Source: Verrucomicrobiia bacterium | GTDB lineage: Bacteria > Verrucomicrobiota > Verrucomicrobiia > Limisphaerales > JADLHS01 | Direction of reading: 5' to 3' | DNA: 64,000 nt | Assembly: GCA_023953615.1 (NCBI GenBank) | Contig: JAMLJH010000002.1 | Span: forward strand, 522,592-586,591 | In this document: one piece after another, positions 36,282-45,568 of the stretch | Numbering within the stretch: the first letter of the stretch is position 1 | How the letters are laid out: each line of letters opens with the position of its first letter | Notes under the pieces: model-generated | Seen by the model: only the letters and a program-made list of their open reading frames with translations | Databases searched by the model: none | Told to the model about the DNA's origin: nothing | Translations under genes and position numbers: made by a program

Positions 36282-37526
36282 TTAATTGCGGTAAAGAATG
36301 TTGCGATTAACAGATTCACGTTCGGTTCGGGAAATTTCCAAGGGCAGTTCCAACTGTCTCTCGTTCCTCAACCCCCGACACTTGCGCCGGGCTCGGGATC
36401 GCACTCGAGATGGCCGCCATTCCGACCACGGAATCCAGATGGCGAAGTGGACGAACAGCGCCACGCGCAGCAGCTCTTCGCCATAAAAACCCGGTTCACC
36501 GATCTCGAAGAAGTCTCGTTGCCACCGCTTGAATGCGGGCAATAAAGTGAGCGGCTGAACCGCGTCCAAACCCGACAACACGGTCCGCATGGCGTTGATG
36601 AAATCTTGTCGTTCTTTTCCTTCAGCCTCCCTGAAAATCTGCTCCAACAACTTTGGCTGCTCTCGTCGCACGCGCTTGCCGTAATTGATCGCGTGGGTAA
36701 TCCATTCGATCAAATCCAGGTCCGAAGCTCGCACCTCGTTTTCACTCGTCACTCCGAATGCCCCGAGCTGTTCGCGTAAAAAGTTCTGAAACAACGCGCA
36801 CTCTGTCGGACGCTTTGAGGAAATTCTGGGTGTCAAGCGCACCAACGGATGCTCCAACCGCTCGTACAAATTCACCCCAACCGCCTCGGCGGGCGCTATC
36901 AAACAGTGTTGCCAAAGCTGGTTGCTGAACTGCAGGCGGACATCCGGTGGAATGACTTCATAAAAATCCTCGGATTCGGGATCAAGGAAACGCACGGTGG
37001 CCGCCGCGTAACCGGCGCGTAGTGATTTCAACGCCATCACCGCGAAATTTTCATCTTGTCTATCCGGGCGGATCGTGCCCTGCTGCTGTTCTATCACGCA
37101 ACTGAAAGCTCGTTCCAGCGCCGCCCCGCTGGCGCTCGGGCAACCGGCAAATCCCCGGAGTATCTGCAGCCGCTGCAAGGAATGTCGCAGCTCGTGGTCA
37201 GGCAGCACCTCCGACTGAAGTTCGGGATGTTGAATTCCCAGGTCGTAACCGGAGAAGAACGCTTGGTACATCCAATCATTGAGCAATTTGAGGTGGCGCG
37301 GTATTTGCAGAACCGACGCCTCGCGCACGAAAGGAAACAAAATCTCGACGCTGCGGAATTCCAATTCCGTGGTTCCGGCGGATAGAAAGTAGCGACACAG
37401 CGGGTCTTCCAGCCTCAGATAAGGCTGCGCGGATTGATCTTGTTCCGCCAATTGTTGTTCGCGGGTGACGAACTTCGTTTTGACGCCGGTCTCGGAGGCT
37501 CGCATGAGCAGTTTAACATTAGTCAT
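36282..37526 (-). CDS. Protein of unknown function, second gene of the unknown cluster
   Basis: The product is 414 residues from the ATG at 37526. It is mostly helical and soluble, with no motif I can name. Visible features are EDPLCRYFLSAGTTELEFRSVEI near the start, HELRHSLQRLQILRGFAGC, ENFAVMALKSLRAGYAAATVRFLDPESEDFYEV in the middle, and a very basic Arg-rich tail (PSRVRSRARRKCRGLRNERQ) that could bind nucleic acid. It is 22 bases after the arm-domain gene and touches the 132-residue gene, so it belongs to one transcription unit. Confidence 0.65.
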   Translation of the reverse strand: MTNVKLLMRASETGVKTKFVTREQQLAEQDQSAQPYLRLEDPLCRYFLSAGTTELEFRSVEILFPFVREASVLQIPRHLKLLNDWMYQAFFSGYDLGIQHPELQSEVLPDHELRHSLQRLQILRGFAGCPSASGAALERAFSCVIEQQQGTIRPDRQDENFAVMALKSLRAGYAAATVRFLDPESEDFYEVIPPDVRLQFSNQLWQHCLIAPAEAVGVNLYERLEHPLVRLTPRISSKRPTECALFQNFLREQLGAFGVTSENEVRASDLDLIEWITHAINYGKRVRREQPKLLEQIFREAEGKERQDFINAMRTVLSGLDAVQPLTLLPAFKRWQRDFFEIGEPGFYGEELLRVALFVHFAIWIPWSEWRPSRVRSRARRKCRGLRNERQLELPLEISRTERESVNRNILYRN

Positions 37527-37548
37527 TTGCTGCAATTAGGGTTGAGGG

Positions 37549-37797
37549 TTAACCGTTGGCCAAAGCGGGACATATCGAAGCGGTGGGCGCGGCACTGGGC
37601 AGCACCGCGAAAAGAAAATCACGGATTTCGCGCGCCTCGATTAGATCGGAAGTTCCCAGGGTGACGCGCAAGCGACGCTTGGTGAAATCGGGCTGGTGAA
37701 GGGTAAAATGACACCACCATGTGCCGTGGTTGTTCCACAGATGATGGTTGGCGTTGCCGCGAACGCGGCGGGTAGCGAGAACGGATGGTTGTTTCAT
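37549..37797 (-). CDS. Small protein resembling an integrase arm DNA-binding domain
   Basis: The product is 82 residues from the ATG at 37797; an upstream ATG at 37830 is possible. NHHLWNNHGTWWCHFTLHQP followed by KRRLRVTLGTSDLIEAREIRD resembles the three-strand arm-type DNA-binding domain at the N-terminus of tyrosine recombinases (GxWxxR...RxSLGTxDxxEAxxxR). No catalytic domain follows, so it may be a free-standing DNA-binding protein or a recombinase remnant. It is the first gene after the leader RNA and its terminator. Confidence 0.6.
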   Translation of the reverse strand: MKQPSVLATRRVRGNANHHLWNNHGTWWCHFTLHQPDFTKRRLRVTLGTSDLIEAREIRDFLFAVLPSAAPTASICPALANG

Positions 37798-37846
37798 TGC
37801 TGTATGTTGTTTAGTGGTTTCCGAGTGCATACATCAGCCATGAAAC

Positions 37847-38015
37847 AAAAAAGCCGTCGCTACAGGCGACGGCATCAGGTTTCCAAGGAGAAAGGTTTCG
37901 GGAACACAGGGTTTCCGCACATCCGCCGTTGCGTTTGCTACGGCGAAAAGCACCTTGGCTTCTCCGGCCAGGTTGCTGGATTCAGACCTTCGTCTGAACC
38001 TCTCTGATGCCTACA
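37847..38015 (-). ncRNA. Structured leader RNA resembling a SAM-I (S-box) riboswitch, with terminator
   Basis: On the minus strand, GGCATCAG (38011-38004) pairs perfectly with CTGATGCC (37878-37871). Between them lie a 9-10 bp hairpin (38000-37978), then AGCAACCTGG (37977-37968) with a stem closing at AAGGTGCT (37956-37949), then another hairpin (37945-37924). AGCAACC, GG, CC, AAGGTGCT in this order is the core of S-box RNAs, and GACGAAG also fits. The usual AAAUCC after GGUGCU and the kink-turn are not evident. The closing strand shares three bases with a strong terminator (37873-37847, six T), as expected for a transcriptional switch. Ligand identity is inference. Confidence 0.55.
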
Positions 38016-38048
38016 CTCAAACTTAAAAAGAACTGCGACCACCATCGC

Positions 38049-39131
38049 TCACCCACTTGAATTTTCAAGCGCGATTTGTGTCATAAATTTCACCGGATCA
38101 ACCCTCCGCAATAATCCGGAAAGCGCACTGCTGGAGACCGGTGACACGACAAAGATTCTGCTTGAGACTAAGGTCAGGTCGGTATAGTTTTTCCACTTGC
38201 CCTTGGGTGGAAGCACCTGAAGCGGCTCATACTTGATGTCCAAGTCCGCTTCATAAGACTCGCCCTGTTTGTTTTGGCCTTGAATGCGGTGTCGCCCCTT
38301 GACCGGGGCTTTCTTCATTGCCGCGGCCACGGTAGTGCCGGCGTCCTCCGCCAACCGGTTCACACAGGTGCGAACCAGAAAGTTGGTTCCCAACTCGTCG
38401 GCCAAGCTGAACAGCTCAAAGATGTCGCTCTCCCGATCCCCGATATGCACACAGTCACGGGGATCGCTGGTCAGCGCCGTCGCTTGGCGCAGGTTCTCCA
38501 ACCAGCGGAAGCTCTCCTTTTCCTCGATGGGCACCCGGGTCGGGTTGATCTTCCTTTTCAGGGCATCGCAGCCCTTGAATTGTTTGCGGCTCCAGAACTT
38601 GATGGCCGCCAGTCCGAGCGGCAGTCCATCCAGCGTGACGGCCAGACTGCTGTGCATCAAAATGCCGCGTACGGTAAAGTGTTTCAGGCGTCCATCCTTA
38701 TCCTTGCCGCAGGCAGGTCGGCTCAAGATTCCGATCTTCGAGTCCTTCGCTCGCTGAAAGGAGAATTCACAGGTGTCGTGGAGCATCAAAATCTTTTGGT
38801 CGGTCCGTGCCAACCGGCCACGGGTGGCTTGGAAATGACCCGCCATGATCTGGTCCTCGCTCACCTCCTCGTTGGCGAAAAAGCGGTAAGCCGCTTTGGT
38901 GTTGGCCCAGTCCTGACAGGCATAAGGGATACTTTTGCCAATTCCCGCGGACATCATCCCCAGTAGTTTGCCGAACCGCTTGGCAAGTCGCACATCCTTA
39001 AAATGGCAGCCTCCCACTTCATTATCAATCCAGGGGCTGTGGGTCGAGTCGTTGGTGGTTCGCTCTGACTTGGTGGCTGCGGTTTTGGTTTGCATCCCAA
39101 TTATCCACCACAACTGTCGATATTTGTACAT
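38049..39131 (-). mobile_element. IS4-family transposase gene, 3'-truncated
   Basis: The 360-residue product begins with a Tn5-type DNA-binding domain (HFKDVRLAKRFGKLLGMMS, WANTKAAYRFFANEEVSED). It then has the first two catalytic aspartates in LMLHDTCEFSF and HIGDRESDIFEL. The family continues to about 450 residues with a Y-(2)-R-(3)-E-(6)-K signature. Here the similarity stops after LTLVSS (near 38170) and an unrelated 40-residue tail follows. The catalytic glutamate is missing, so it should be inactive. I could not define its terminal repeats. Confidence 0.85.
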
Positions 39132-39177
39132 TTTATTCGTAAAGAATTTTCATTCTTCACCAAATAGTTGTGGGTAA

Positions 39178-39891
39178 TTGAAAGAAACTTGGGCCGCTTA
39201 CAAAAATGTATCTAAAAGCGAAAAGCGTCCCAAATTGGTGAGGCTAATCGTAATCTGGGGATCAACTGCTTTATCGCTGTTCGCTTTACCGTTTACATAT
39301 TGGGAAACTGTCGCCTCGGAAAGAACATCGTTCGCAATAAGACAAGTGGCCTCGAACGCTGCTGACAAGGCTGCCGCCTTGGATCCGAAAAATCAGCCGA
39401 TTAGAACCATCGAAGGCTACGCGTTCTTACACTTGCGGGGTACAAATTTGTTGCATCAAGCACCACAAGATGTCCCGTATGGGTACTTGTTTACAGGCCA
39501 ATTTCCTCACGTCAACTCGAATCAATGGAAAATCCAGTTGATTACGGCAAAGCCAACGTCGTTTTTCGGGCAGAATGACATGACGCTCGCTTTTGAATTT
39601 AAAATGAATCCGATGCATCCGCTTTACAACGCATCGGCAGACACAGCCGGAGCAATCGAAAATTGGGATGTAGTTTGGATTGACTGTGGAGTAATTGGTT
39701 ACGATCGAGAACTAATAGACGGGTGGGCAACTGTGACGATAAACTCAATATCGACAAGAAAGTGGCTTTTCCCTCCCCAAATCTCATACACATCTTCGTT
39801 CACGAGTATGGCAACTAAGGACGGGTATAAGTTGTACCCTCTAGGACAAGCTGGCAGCAGGAGCGATTTATTTGAAGGAGGGGCAAAATAG
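39178..39891 (+). CDS. Orphan membrane-anchored protein of unknown function, AT-rich
   Basis: The 237-residue frame opens with TTG at 39178, directly after an in-frame stop. A single transmembrane helix is near residues 23-42 (LIVIWGSTALSLFALPFTYW). The rest is soluble (LFTGQFPHVNSNQWKIQLIT, GAIENWDVVWIDCGVIGYD). I recognise no family. Base composition is clearly more AT-rich than its neighbours, and it lies between a truncated transposase and a decayed gene, so it is probably acquired. The N-terminus may be incomplete. Confidence 0.55.
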   Translation: MKETWAAYKNVSKSEKRPKLVRLIVIWGSTALSLFALPFTYWETVASERTSFAIRQVASNAADKAAALDPKNQPIRTIEGYAFLHLRGTNLLHQAPQDVPYGYLFTGQFPHVNSNQWKIQLITAKPTSFFGQNDMTLAFEFKMNPMHPLYNASADTAGAIENWDVVWIDCGVIGYDRELIDGWATVTINSISTRKWLFPPQISYTSSFTSMATKDGYKLYPLGQAGSRSDLFEGGAK

Positions 39892-39928
39892 AAAACACAA
39901 AAATTTCCGGCACGAATGAGCCGTTCCA

Positions 39929-40733
39929 ATGTCCAATCATCGTCCCAATACAGAGGCAACTGTCCGCCAAAAATTCTCCTACCCGGCGTGCGGGGCAGCG
40001 GCAGAATGGAATCCGGTTAAGCAATCGCTCGTCTGCCCGTTCTGCGGCACGACAGAATCCGAAATCAAAGGCAAGGGAATGAACGGCAAGGGAATAATTT
40101 CAAAAATGTATTCCGTATTGGACGTTCGACGCGCGGGCCCACGCGCAGTGGACCGCCGAATCCGGTTATTACTATTACGAAACGGAGTACTACACGGACG
40201 CCAATGGCAAACGGCAAAGTCGGCAGGTGCGTAAAATCCGCTGGGAATGGTCTTCTGGTGCCGTACGCCATTTCTTCGATGACGAACTCGTTCCCGCCTC
40301 GCGCGGGGTGCAACCCGATTTGCTCCGTCGGATCGAACCGTTCCCCACGCAGCAACTCACTCCCTACAACGCGGGATTTCTTTCTGGCTGGGTGGTGGAG
40401 CGGTATCAGATTGACCTGATCAGCGCCGCCCAGCGCGCCCGGGCCGCGATGGACCAAATGTTGCGAGCGCTTTGCGGCGCGCAAGTGCCCGGCGACACCT
40501 ATCGCAACCTGAACGTGAGCGCGAATTATTCGGAGCAAACCTTCAAGCACATCCTGGTGCCGGTCTGGCTGCTGAGTTATCATTACGGCGCGAAAGCCTT
40601 TCAAGTGGTCATCAATGGTTTTACCGGCACGATTGCCGGCCATTACCCGAAGAGCTGGGTGAAAATTTTCTTCGCCGTGCTGGCCGGATTGATTTTGCTC
40701 GGCGTGATCGTGCTGATTGCCTATCGGCAATAG
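39929..40733 (+). pseudogene. Decayed zinc-ribbon membrane protein gene
   Basis: The first frame (39929 to about 40110) encodes a zinc-ribbon start (FSYPACGAAAEWNP, then VCPFCGTTES) in which the first cysteine of CPxCG is tyrosine. The second frame, from about 40117 to 40733, encodes YWTFDARAHAQWTAESGYYYY, a W-rich domain and a C-terminal transmembrane helix (FFAVLAGLILLGVIVLIAYR). The middle that normally joins them is missing and the frame changes, with a stop just upstream in the second frame. It is a remnant of a Zn-ribbon/TM protein common in bacteria. Confidence 0.75.
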
Positions 40734-40740
40734 GGCGATG

Positions 40741-40850
40741 GTTGGTCGCGCGCATCACTCCGCAGTGTGTCGTCGTGGCGGTTCGGAACGCGATGGAGTC
40801 AGTCAGCAGCGGGCAGGGGAGTGTTCGCCTACCTTGGGGCGAGCAGGTCT
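40741..40850 (+). repeat. Possible degenerate third copy of the palindromic element
   Basis: GCGCATCACTCCG, then GCAGCGGGCAGGGGAGTG and TTCGCCTACCTT follow the order of blocks in 30366-30457, with many changes. It lies between the Zn-ribbon remnant and the GH92 gene. Confidence 0.4.
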
Positions 40851-40929
40851 GGTATCGGCCTGTGGTGATTTGAAGGTGCGATTTTGAATCTTGAATTGGC
40901 TTGGAGTTGCAGCGGATATTAGTCGCGTT

Positions 40930-43224
40930 ATGAAGAAGATCTTTTGGTTGGCGCTGGCCCTGTTGATTGGCTGGAATGGCAGGAGCAGTTGGGCGGCACC
41001 GTCGCCGGTTCACCTCGCCAATCCGTTGCAGGGTACGGATTCGGTGGGTAGTTATTCCCACGGCAACACTTATCCGGCGATTGCCTTGCCGTTCCCCATG
41101 AACGTCTGGGCGCCGTACACGCAGCCGCAGCGCGACTCGTTTTTCTACCAATACCGGCAATCGAAAATTCGCGGCATCCGCCAGACGCATCAACCGAGTC
41201 CGTGGATTGGGGATTACGCCAATTTCGCCCTGATGCCGGTCACCGGGAAATTGGCGGTGAACGAGGAGGAACGGGCGTCGGAGTTCCGCCATGAATCCGA
41301 ACTGGCCCAGCCCGGTTATTACCGGGTGCGTTTGGATACCTGGCAGGCGACGGCGGAGGTGACGCCGACCGACCGAGCGGCGCGCTTTCGTTTCACTTAC
41401 GAAAACGAGGACGCCGCCTACGTGGTGTTGGACGCATTCAACAATGGCTCCAGCGTCACCATTTTGCCGGAAGCAAACCGGATCATTGGAGTTTGCCGCA
41501 ACAACAATGGCGGGGTGCCGAATAATTTCTCGAATTATTTCGTGATTGAATTTGATCGTCCGTTTACCGCGTTCGGCGTGTGGACTCCGGAGGGCGTTCG
41601 CGCCGGTCAAAAGCAGTTGACCGCCCAGCACGTCGGGGCGTTTGTGCAATTCGAGGCCCGGACGAACCGCGTGGTGAATTGCAAGGTGGCTTCGTCCTAT
41701 ATCAGTCCCGAGCAGGCGGAACGCAATCTGGCGCGGGAGATTGGCGCGGCGGATTTTGACGCGGTGCGGGAGCGCGCCGAAGCCGCGTGGAATGCGTTGA
41801 TGGGGCGTTTGCAGGTAACGGGGGGCACGGAGGAGGAGCAACGCACCTTTTACAGCGCGGTTTATCGCAGTTTTTTATTTCCGCATCGGATGCACGAATT
41901 GGACGCGCAAGAGCGTCCGGTGTATTTCAGTCCCTACGATGGACAAGTTCACGCGGGTTTCATGTACACCGATACAGGTTACTGGGATACGTTCCGCGCC
42001 TCGCACCCGCTTTACAATTTGCTCGTGCCGGAAATCAGCGCCGAGATCATGCAAAGCTTGGTGGCGGCGTATCAGCAAAGCGGCTTCCTGCCGTCCTGGT
42101 CCAGCCCCGGCCACCGGGATTGCATGATCGGCAATCACGCTTTCTCGCTGTTGGCGGATGCGTGGGTGAAAGGGATCACGAATTTCGATGCGCGCACGGC
42201 GTTGGACGCGATGGTGCATGACGCCAACACGCAGGCCCCCGAGCGTTGCCGCTCGATCGGACGCGACGGCGCGGCGTTCTATCATGAGCACGGCTACGTG
42301 CCGACGCGCTATCGCGAAGCCACGGCCAAGACGCTGGAGTTTGCGTATGACGATTTCTGCGCGGCCGTGTTGGCGCAGGCGCAAGGTCAGGTGAACGACG
42401 CGGCGGCGTTTCTCACCAGCGCCATGAATTACACGAATGTTTTTGATCCGCAGGTGGGTTTCATGCGTGGTCGCAATGAGGACGGAAGCTGGCGCGCAAA
42501 GTTTGATCCCACCGAATGGGGCGGTCCGTTCACGGAAGGCAACGCCTGGCACTGGACGTGGAGCGTGTTTCATGATGTGCCGGGATTGATCCAATTGCTG
42601 GGCGGCGACGAAGCGTTCGGTAAAAAACTGGACGGCGTCTTTTACACGCCACCGGACGTGAACGTAGGCAGTTACGGCACGATGATTCACGAGATGACCG
42701 AGATGGTGGCGGCCAACATGGGCCAATACGCGCACGGCAACCAGCCGATCCAGCACATGCTGTATCTTTACAATTACGCCGGGCAACCGTGGAAGACACA
42801 GGCGCGGGTGCGCGAAGCGTTGGCGCGTTTGTATCATTCGACTCCGGACGGTTTTTGCGGCGACGAAGACACGGGGCAAATGTCGGCGTGGTACGTGTTC
42901 AGCGCGCTGGGATTTTATCCCGTCTGCCCGGGCACGACCGAATATATCATTGGCAGTCCGTTGTTTGATCGCGTGACGATTGCGCTGCCGCAGGGGAAAC
43001 AATTCGTCGTTACGGCAAAGCGCAATGGCCCGCTGCGTCCCTACATTGAAGGCGCGACGCTAAACGGGACGATTTTTGAAAAAACATTTCTGACCCACGA
43101 GCAGATTGCCGGCGGTGGCGAACTGGTGTTCAACATGACCTCCGCTCCGAATTACAAATGGGCGGTGTCACCAGAAAGCCGGCCCGGCTCAGCGCTGGAG
43201 TCATTGCGTCAAGCCAACCGATGA
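40930..43224 (+). CDS. GH92 family glycoside hydrolase (alpha-mannosidase-type)
   Basis: The product is 764 residues from the ATG at 40930, which gives a proper signal peptide (MKKIFWLALALLIGW...SSWAA). It begins with the family sequence NPLQGTDSVGSYSHGNTYPA. The N-terminal beta-sandwich is followed by an (alpha/alpha)6 barrel with DTYWDTFR-like GYWDTFRASHPLYNLLVP, SSPGHRDCMIGNHAFSLLAD and GDEDTGQMSAWYVFSALGF. Enzymes of GH92 are Ca-dependent exo-acting alpha-mannosidases. The exact linkage cannot be read here. It is secreted and transcribed alone. Confidence 0.93.
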   Translation: MKKIFWLALALLIGWNGRSSWAAPSPVHLANPLQGTDSVGSYSHGNTYPAIALPFPMNVWAPYTQPQRDSFFYQYRQSKIRGIRQTHQPSPWIGDYANFALMPVTGKLAVNEEERASEFRHESELAQPGYYRVRLDTWQATAEVTPTDRAARFRFTYENEDAAYVVLDAFNNGSSVTILPEANRIIGVCRNNNGGVPNNFSNYFVIEFDRPFTAFGVWTPEGVRAGQKQLTAQHVGAFVQFEARTNRVVNCKVASSYISPEQAERNLAREIGAADFDAVRERAEAAWNALMGRLQVTGGTEEEQRTFYSAVYRSFLFPHRMHELDAQERPVYFSPYDGQVHAGFMYTDTGYWDTFRASHPLYNLLVPEISAEIMQSLVAAYQQSGFLPSWSSPGHRDCMIGNHAFSLLADAWVKGITNFDARTALDAMVHDANTQAPERCRSIGRDGAAFYHEHGYVPTRYREATAKTLEFAYDDFCAAVLAQAQGQVNDAAAFLTSAMNYTNVFDPQVGFMRGRNEDGSWRAKFDPTEWGGPFTEGNAWHWTWSVFHDVPGLIQLLGGDEAFGKKLDGVFYTPPDVNVGSYGTMIHEMTEMVAANMGQYAHGNQPIQHMLYLYNYAGQPWKTQARVREALARLYHSTPDGFCGDEDTGQMSAWYVFSALGFYPVCPGTTEYIIGSPLFDRVTIALPQGKQFVVTAKRNGPLRPYIEGATLNGTIFEKTFLTHEQIAGGGELVFNMTSAPNYKWAVSPESRPGSALESLRQANR

Positions 43225-43244
43225 CGCACCGGAGCGATAGCAGA

Positions 43245-45491
43245 TCAGTTGGCGCGCAGTTGCTTCAGGTATTGCGCCGCCGCTTGATTTGAAGGGTCAA
43301 GGCGCAGGGTTTGGCGGAACTGCTCAATCGCTTCGGGCAGCCGCCGCTCCTTCGCCAGCGCAATGCCAAGATTCAAATGGGCCAGCGTGTGGTCGGGTTT
43401 GAGCCGGATTACGGCGGCGAATTGTTCCCGCGCTCCGCTCAGGTCGTTGCGCATGGCCAGTTCCACGCCCAAGAGATAGCGCGCCTCCCAGAAATCAGAA
43501 CGCAACTGGATGGCCTGGCGCAGACTGGTCATGGCCACCTCGCGCTGCCCCAAAGCGGCCTGCGCTTCGGCCAAATCCAGATACAGTCGCGCGTTGTCCG
43601 GTTGCTGGGCGAGGGCGGGCTGGATTTGTGCGAGCGCGGCGGCGGGCCGATTTTGCCGGAGCAAAACCCGCCCAAGTTCCACCTGGGCATCCGGGAGATC
43701 GGCGCGAAGCTGCAGCGCGCGATGAAATTGAGTCTCAGCTTCTTCAAGCCGCCCAAGTCGCGCCAAAACTCTGCCCAGGTAAAAAGCGGGGCCGAAGTGG
43801 TAGGGCAATAATGCTCCCACCTGTTGCCATTCCGTTGCGGCCGCGGTCAGGTCGCCAGTGTCTTCCAAGAGTTTGGCGAAGTTGCCTCGGATGGAAAAAT
43901 CATCGGGACGGCGCTGCAGCGTCCGCGTGTAAGTGCCGAGGGCGACAGGCAGCGCGTTGGAATTCATTTGCGATCGGAGAGTTTGCAATTCCTGCTCCAG
44001 GCTGGCCAGTTGGTTGGAGTGATTGAGTTGCTGCGTGAAAGGCGGACGCTGCTCGCGTTGCCACACATTTTGGAAGACGCGGTAACGATCCCACGGGGTG
44101 ACGGCTAGTTGTTGTTCGCAATCCGCCGGGGTCGGCCAATCCGGTACGGTGGACCCCTCCTGGCGTGCGGTCAGCCAACGCGGCGCGGACTCCGCAATGA
44201 GCCGGGCCAGTCGTTCGTTGCCGGCAAAGTTAAAATGAACGTGCTCGTAGAACATTTCCGCTCCCGGGATGGGGCCGAGTTCGTGGGCCACATCCAGCAA
44301 ACTGACCTGCTCATTGGCAAACGCCGTAGCGGTTTGCCGGATGATTTCGTTTTGCGTCGCCGTCGTGCGGAACGGCAGCGCATCCAGATTTCTGGCTCGC
44401 TCGAAACAACTCCGGGCGGCATCCAGTTGGTTTAAGGCCAAATGACAGCGCCCCAATCGAAATTGCAGTTCGGCGTATTCGCCGTCGAGCGCCGCCGCTT
44501 TTTCGTATTGGGCCAACGCCGCGCTCCAGTTTTGGGTCGCCTCCAAGTTCGCGCCGGCTTGGATAAGCGTCTCCCAGTTGCCGCTTTGGGCGGCATCGAA
44601 TTGCGGCGCGTGCAGCGAGGCGAACGGGGCGCAATCCTTCAGGTTGCTGGCCACCGTGCAGAGGAGTACTGGAATTTGGCGCTGACGCGCGAGGCGTAAA
44701 ATGGCTTCGAGATTGGCGCGAAAATTCTCATCGGTCCGCCGGCGCCCGGAATCTTCCGGTCGGGTTTTGGCCTCCAGAAACATGCGCATGCCTTGCCAGG
44801 CGGCCGGCGGAGCGGCACTGGTCCAATCCCGGTGAATCAGCGCATCCAGTAATTGTCCGGTTCGAGTGGCTTTCAAAACCAGGCTCGCGCGGATGAGAAA
44901 TCGCGGGGGCGCTTTGGGGCCGAAGACCGTCGCGGCGCCGTACGGCCCGACCACCTCATTGTTTCCCATGTAAATGATCCAGAGATCGCCGTCGCGTTGG
45001 GCGCAATCTTGTGCGATGGGCAGCAGCGCGTGGGAATTGATGGCCGTCATGGCGGCGCAAATCACTTCAAACTGCCGGTCCGGGAAACGCTCCCGTAACA
45101 GAACTTCGAGATACCGGCCAAAACCAAAAGCCGGTTCAGGATCGCCCAGGGCGGCTGATTCACCCAGGATGAAGATGCGAAAGGTATTGCGGTCTTTGAC
45201 GGCGGGAAAAACCGTGGGCGCCGGAACTCGTGCGAGTGAACGCGGGAAAAAGCGCAAACCAAAATCGTCGTTGGCCACCCAGACGTCGCGCCCGCCGATT
45301 TGCGCTTTACGAAAAAAACTGGTGGTGTAGCCGTAACCCGCCAGCCGCAGCGCCAATTCCAATCCGCCCAACAACAGAACGGGAATCAGTGTGGCCGCGA
45401 GGAGCTTATACCACTTTTCGCGTCCGCTCCGGAGCGTTGGACGTTGCTTCGGCGGTGCCGCTCGAATTGCGGATCGAGACTTGCGCTTCAC
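43245..45491 (-). CDS. Membrane protein with SGNH-like domain and TPR repeats
   Basis: In the 748-residue product a transmembrane helix (about 28-46) anchors the protein. An SGNH-like domain follows (GESAALGDPEPAFGFGRYLE near 110-130, IYMGNNEVVGPYG, and HVHFN near 420). TPR units occupy about 320-390 and from 520 to the end, with typical A-x-Y/F-x-LG-x-x-L-x-x-L-x-x-A phrasing (LPDAQVELGRVLLRQNRPAA, HTLAHLNLGIALAKERRLPE). It is probably periplasmic and may modify or bind a surface polymer. No operon partner is evident. Confidence 0.83.
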   Translation of the reverse strand: MKRKSRSAIRAAPPKQRPTLRSGREKWYKLLAATLIPVLLLGGLELALRLAGYGYTTSFFRKAQIGGRDVWVANDDFGLRFFPRSLARVPAPTVFPAVKDRNTFRIFILGESAALGDPEPAFGFGRYLEVLLRERFPDRQFEVICAAMTAINSHALLPIAQDCAQRDGDLWIIYMGNNEVVGPYGAATVFGPKAPPRFLIRASLVLKATRTGQLLDALIHRDWTSAAPPAAWQGMRMFLEAKTRPEDSGRRRTDENFRANLEAILRLARQRQIPVLLCTVASNLKDCAPFASLHAPQFDAAQSGNWETLIQAGANLEATQNWSAALAQYEKAAALDGEYAELQFRLGRCHLALNQLDAARSCFERARNLDALPFRTTATQNEIIRQTATAFANEQVSLLDVAHELGPIPGAEMFYEHVHFNFAGNERLARLIAESAPRWLTARQEGSTVPDWPTPADCEQQLAVTPWDRYRVFQNVWQREQRPPFTQQLNHSNQLASLEQELQTLRSQMNSNALPVALGTYTRTLQRRPDDFSIRGNFAKLLEDTGDLTAAATEWQQVGALLPYHFGPAFYLGRVLARLGRLEEAETQFHRALQLRADLPDAQVELGRVLLRQNRPAAALAQIQPALAQQPDNARLYLDLAEAQAALGQREVAMTSLRQAIQLRSDFWEARYLLGVELAMRNDLSGAREQFAAVIRLKPDHTLAHLNLGIALAKERRLPEAIEQFRQTLRLDPSNQAAAQYLKQLRAN

Positions 45492-45568
45492 ACATCAGAC
45501 TGTGGCAGAGAATCCATCCGAAGAAAATTCAAATGGGGAGCCGCGCGGCCTGCGCTTCGGCCCAGGCT

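Noticed and set aside
37549..37797. Calling the 82-residue protein a tyrosine integrase
   Set aside because: Only an arm-like domain is present. There is no R...HxxR...Y catalytic part in this frame or the next genes.
37847..38015. Cobalamin, TPP or glycine riboswitch
   Set aside because: AACCTGAT near the end recalls TPP, but the rest of those consensus sequences is missing. The AGCAACC/AAGGTGCT core fits SAM-I better.
40891..40929. Earlier TTG start for the GH92 gene
   Set aside because: The ATG at 40930 gives a proper signal peptide; the extra residues do not.
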